DNA from: Clostridiales bacterium
Lineage (GTDB): Bacteria > Bacillota > Clostridia > Lachnospirales > WQUN01
Assembly (NCBI GenBank): GCA_031289625.1
Contig: JAITPB010000048.1
Span: 1-7,457, forward strand
Reading direction: 5' to 3'
DNA: 7,457 nucleotides
The position numbers were made by a program, and so were the translations under genes. Shown here one piece after another: positions 5,785 to 7,457 of the stretch; the first letter of the stretch is position 1; every line of letters starts with the position of its first letter. Under the pieces are notes generated by a model that did no database searches, was not told where the DNA came from, and saw only the letters and a program-made list of their open reading frames with translations.

Positions 5785-5848
5785 GCAATTTTATAGAGCA
5801 ATTTCTATTGAACAATTTCATCGAACAATTTTATAGAGCAATTTCATT
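5770..5848 (+). repeat. Six-copy 13-nt tandem repeat at the cimA-leuC junction
   Basis: Six consecutive units of 13-14 nt follow the pattern GARCAATTTYATH: 5770-5782, 5783-5795, 5796-5809 (one extra base), 5810-5822, 5823-5835, 5836-5848. There is a higher order: units 1-3 (5770-5809) and 4-6 (5810-5848) are near-identical triplets, so a three-unit block was duplicated. The first unit encodes the last four residues of CimA, and the stop spans units 1 and 2. The array ends exactly where the leuC ribosome binding site begins. No hairpin forms. It could act as an unstructured A/T-rich translation-enhancing spacer or be neutral slippage product. Confidence 0.9.
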
Positions 5849-5863
5849 GGGGAGAATAAAACG

Positions 5864-7123
5864 ATGGGAATGACCATGACGCAGAAAATTCTGGCGGCGC
5901 ACGCGGGCCTCGATCAGGTTAAGCCGGGGCAGTTTATTGAAGCCGCAGTGGATCTGGTTTTGGGCAACGACATCACCGCGCCGGTGGCGGTGGGGGAATT
6001 TGCGAAGCTGGGCGCGGATAAAGTGTTTGACAGGCGCAAAGTGGCGATTGTCCCCGATCATTTCACGCCGAACAAAGACATCAAGTCCGCGGAAAATTGT
6101 AAGTTGCTGCGGACGTTTGCGGCGGAGCAGGCATTGGAGAATTATTTCGAAGTGGGGCAAATGGGCATAGAGCATTGCCTGATCCCGGAGAAAGGATTGG
6201 CCGCGCCGGGAGACGTCATTGTGGGCGCGGACAGTCATACCTGCACATACGGCGCGCTGGGCGCTTTCGCCACCGGCGTGGGCAGTACGGATATGGCCTG
6301 TGCGATGGCCACAGGCCGCCTCTGGTTTAAAACGCCGGCCGCCGCGCAATTCCTCTTAAAAGGCCGGCCCGGCCCGTGGGTTGGCGGCAAGGACGTCATT
6401 CTGCACATCATCGGACAAATCGGCGTGGACGGCGCGCTGTACCAGTCGATGGAGTTCGCGGGGGACGGGCTGGAACATTTGAACATAGACGATCGTTTTA
6501 CCATCGCCAACATGGCGATAGAAGCCGGCGGCAAAAACGGGATCTTCCCGGCGGACAGCGCCGCGCTGGATTATGTAAAAGAGCGCGTGCGGCGGGATTA
6601 TACCGTTTACAGCGCGGATGAGGACGCGGAATACGCGGCTGTTTATGAAATTGATTTATCGGCGCTGCGGCCTGCGGTCGCCTTTCCCCACCTGCCGGAA
6701 AACACGCGGGCCGTTGACGAAGTGGGAGACGTGCCTATCGATCAAGTGGTGATCGGCTCTTGCACCAACGGCAGAATGACAGACCTGCGCGCCGCCGCCG
6801 CCATTCTCAAAGGGAAAAAAATTCACCCCCGGCTGCGCGTTATCATTTTGCCAGGCACACAGGCAATCTACCTGCAAGCCGTGCGCGAGGGCCTGGTGGA
6901 AATTTTTGTGGAAGCGGGCGCGGCGTTCAGCACGCCCACCTGCGGCCCATGCCTGGGCGGCCACATGGGGATTTTGGCGAAAGGCGAGCGCGCGCTGTCC
7001 ACCACAAACCGTAATTTTGTGGGGCGCATGGGGCATCCCGAATCGGAGGTATACCTGTGCGGCCCCGCAGTGGCCGCCGCCTCCGCGCTGACCGGGAAGA
7101 TCACCGCCCCTGACTCTGTATAA
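5864..7123 (+). CDS. leuC: 3-isopropylmalate/(R)-2-methylmalate dehydratase large subunit
   Basis: The iron-sulfur subunit of an aconitase-superfamily isomerase that, with LeuD, converts 2- to 3-isopropylmalate and, after CimA, citramalate through citraconate to 3-methylmalate. The 419 residues fit the shorter LeuC/homoaconitase-type family, not the 465-residue E. coli form. The 4Fe-4S ligands are Cys300 (GSCTNGR), Cys360 and Cys363 (PTCGPCLGG). ADSHTCTYG at 122-130 and GSTDMA at 140-145 are further family motifs. The ATG at 5864 has a good SD (GGGGAGA, 5849-5855) and 8-nt spacing. Alternative in-frame ATG codons lie at 5870 and 5876 without better SDs. It is separated from cimA by the tandem repeat, and leuD follows after 16 nt. 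Presence beside cimA suggests dual use in isoleucine and leucine synthesis. Confidence 0.95.
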   Translation: MGMTMTQKILAAHAGLDQVKPGQFIEAAVDLVLGNDITAPVAVGEFAKLGADKVFDRRKVAIVPDHFTPNKDIKSAENCKLLRTFAAEQALENYFEVGQMGIEHCLIPEKGLAAPGDVIVGADSHTCTYGALGAFATGVGSTDMACAMATGRLWFKTPAAAQFLLKGRPGPWVGGKDVILHIIGQIGVDGALYQSMEFAGDGLEHLNIDDRFTIANMAIEAGGKNGIFPADSAALDYVKERVRRDYTVYSADEDAEYAAVYEIDLSALRPAVAFPHLPENTRAVDEVGDVPIDQVVIGSCTNGRMTDLRAAAAILKGKKIHPRLRVIILPGTQAIYLQAVREGLVEIFVEAGAAFSTPTCGPCLGGHMGILAKGERALSTTNRNFVGRMGHPESEVYLCGPAVAAASALTGKITAPDSV

Positions 7124-7139
7124 AAAAGGCGGCGTAAAA

Positions 7140-7457
7140 ATGCGAGTAAAAGGAAAAAGTTTTAAATACGGCGACAATGTGAATACGGACGTGATTATTC
7201 CGGCCCGCTATCTCAATTCATCCGATCCAAAAGATTTGGCGGCGCATTGCATGGAAGATATCGACGCGGATTTTGCGCGTCAGGCCGAGCCCGGCGATAT
7301 TGTCACGGGCCTGAAAAATTTCGGCTGCGGCTCCTCGCGGGAACACGCGCCGCTGGCGTTGAAAGCCTCGGGCATTTCCTGCGTCGTCGCCAAGACGTTC
7401 GCGCGGATTTTTTACCGGAACGCAATCAACATCGGCCTGCCGATTTTGGAATGCGCG
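7140..7457 (+). CDS. leuD: 3-isopropylmalate/(R)-2-methylmalate dehydratase small subunit, 3'-truncated by window
   Basis: The swivel-domain subunit that completes the active site of the LeuCD isomerase. The first 106 codons are visible and the reading frame stays open to the window edge; full-length members of this type have about 160-170 residues. The N terminus has GDNVNTDVIIPARYL (11-25), and the substrate-loop motif FGCGSSREHAP lies at 61-71 with the conserved Ser-Ser-Arg-Glu. A FARIFYRNAINIGLP stretch near the edge is also typical. The SD is modest (AAGGCGG, 7126-7132), 7 nt before the ATG, and coupling to leuC over a 16-nt gap is likely. The truncation is due to the window, not a broken gene. 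Confidence 0.95.
   Translation, partial: MRVKGKSFKYGDNVNTDVIIPARYLNSSDPKDLAAHCMEDIDADFARQAEPGDIVTGLKNFGCGSSREHAPLALKASGISCVVAKTFARIFYRNAINIGLPILECA

Noticed and set aside
5770..5848. CRISPR-like array
   Set aside because: Units are only 13 nt, directly adjacent without spacers and partly within cimA; there are no cas genes.

Overview
The window is a chromosomal stretch of a Bacillota (Firmicutes) bacterium, probably from Clostridia or Negativicutes. The support is a T-box leader with class-typical motifs, an AlaR-AlaT-like gene pair as in Bacillus, a 58-residue ribosomal protein S21, AGGAGG-like ribosome binding sites and sigma-A-type promoters. G+C looks moderate to high in the genes (impression, not counted). 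I see no mobile element, phage gene, CRISPR array, tRNA or rRNA. All genes are on the + strand.

Layout. (1) 1-1787: a short leader with an inverted repeat, a weak terminator-like hairpin and a promoter, then a two-gene unit with an ATGA overlap: an Lrp/AsnC regulator (alaR-like) and a class I aminotransferase (alaT-like), predicted to interconvert pyruvate and alanine. (2) 1788-2223: monocistronic rpsU with its own promoter, a small GC-rich leader hairpin and one strong plus one weaker terminator. (3) 2224-2649: a strong promoter (TTGACA-16-TGCTATGAT) and a leader of about 370 nt, made of an extra long hairpin followed by a T-box riboswitch with Stem I, a GNRA-capped Stem III, an antiterminator and an intrinsic terminator. 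(4) 2650-7457: the operon it controls, ilvN-ilvC-cimA-leuC-leuD, with leuD cut by the window edge.

Function. The operon encodes the acetolactate synthase small subunit (valine feedback), ketol-acid reductoisomerase, citramalate synthase and the two subunits of isopropylmalate/citramalate isomerase. CimA followed by LeuCD points to isoleucine made from pyruvate and acetyl-CoA through citramalate, not from threonine. An uncharged branched-chain tRNA, most likely tRNA-Ile, would switch the operon on. The catalytic large subunit (ilvB), ilvD, leuB and any true leuA are not in the window and must lie downstream or elsewhere.

This is mostly ordinary biosynthetic DNA. The less ordinary points are: ilvN leads the operon without ilvB; its start is almost certainly a TTG just past the T-box terminator; an unexplained 16-bp hairpin precedes the T-box; a six-copy 13-nt tandem repeat fills the cimA-leuC junction; and a 15-nt repeat builds the acidic/basic tail of IlvN. 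I found no convincing new biological system.
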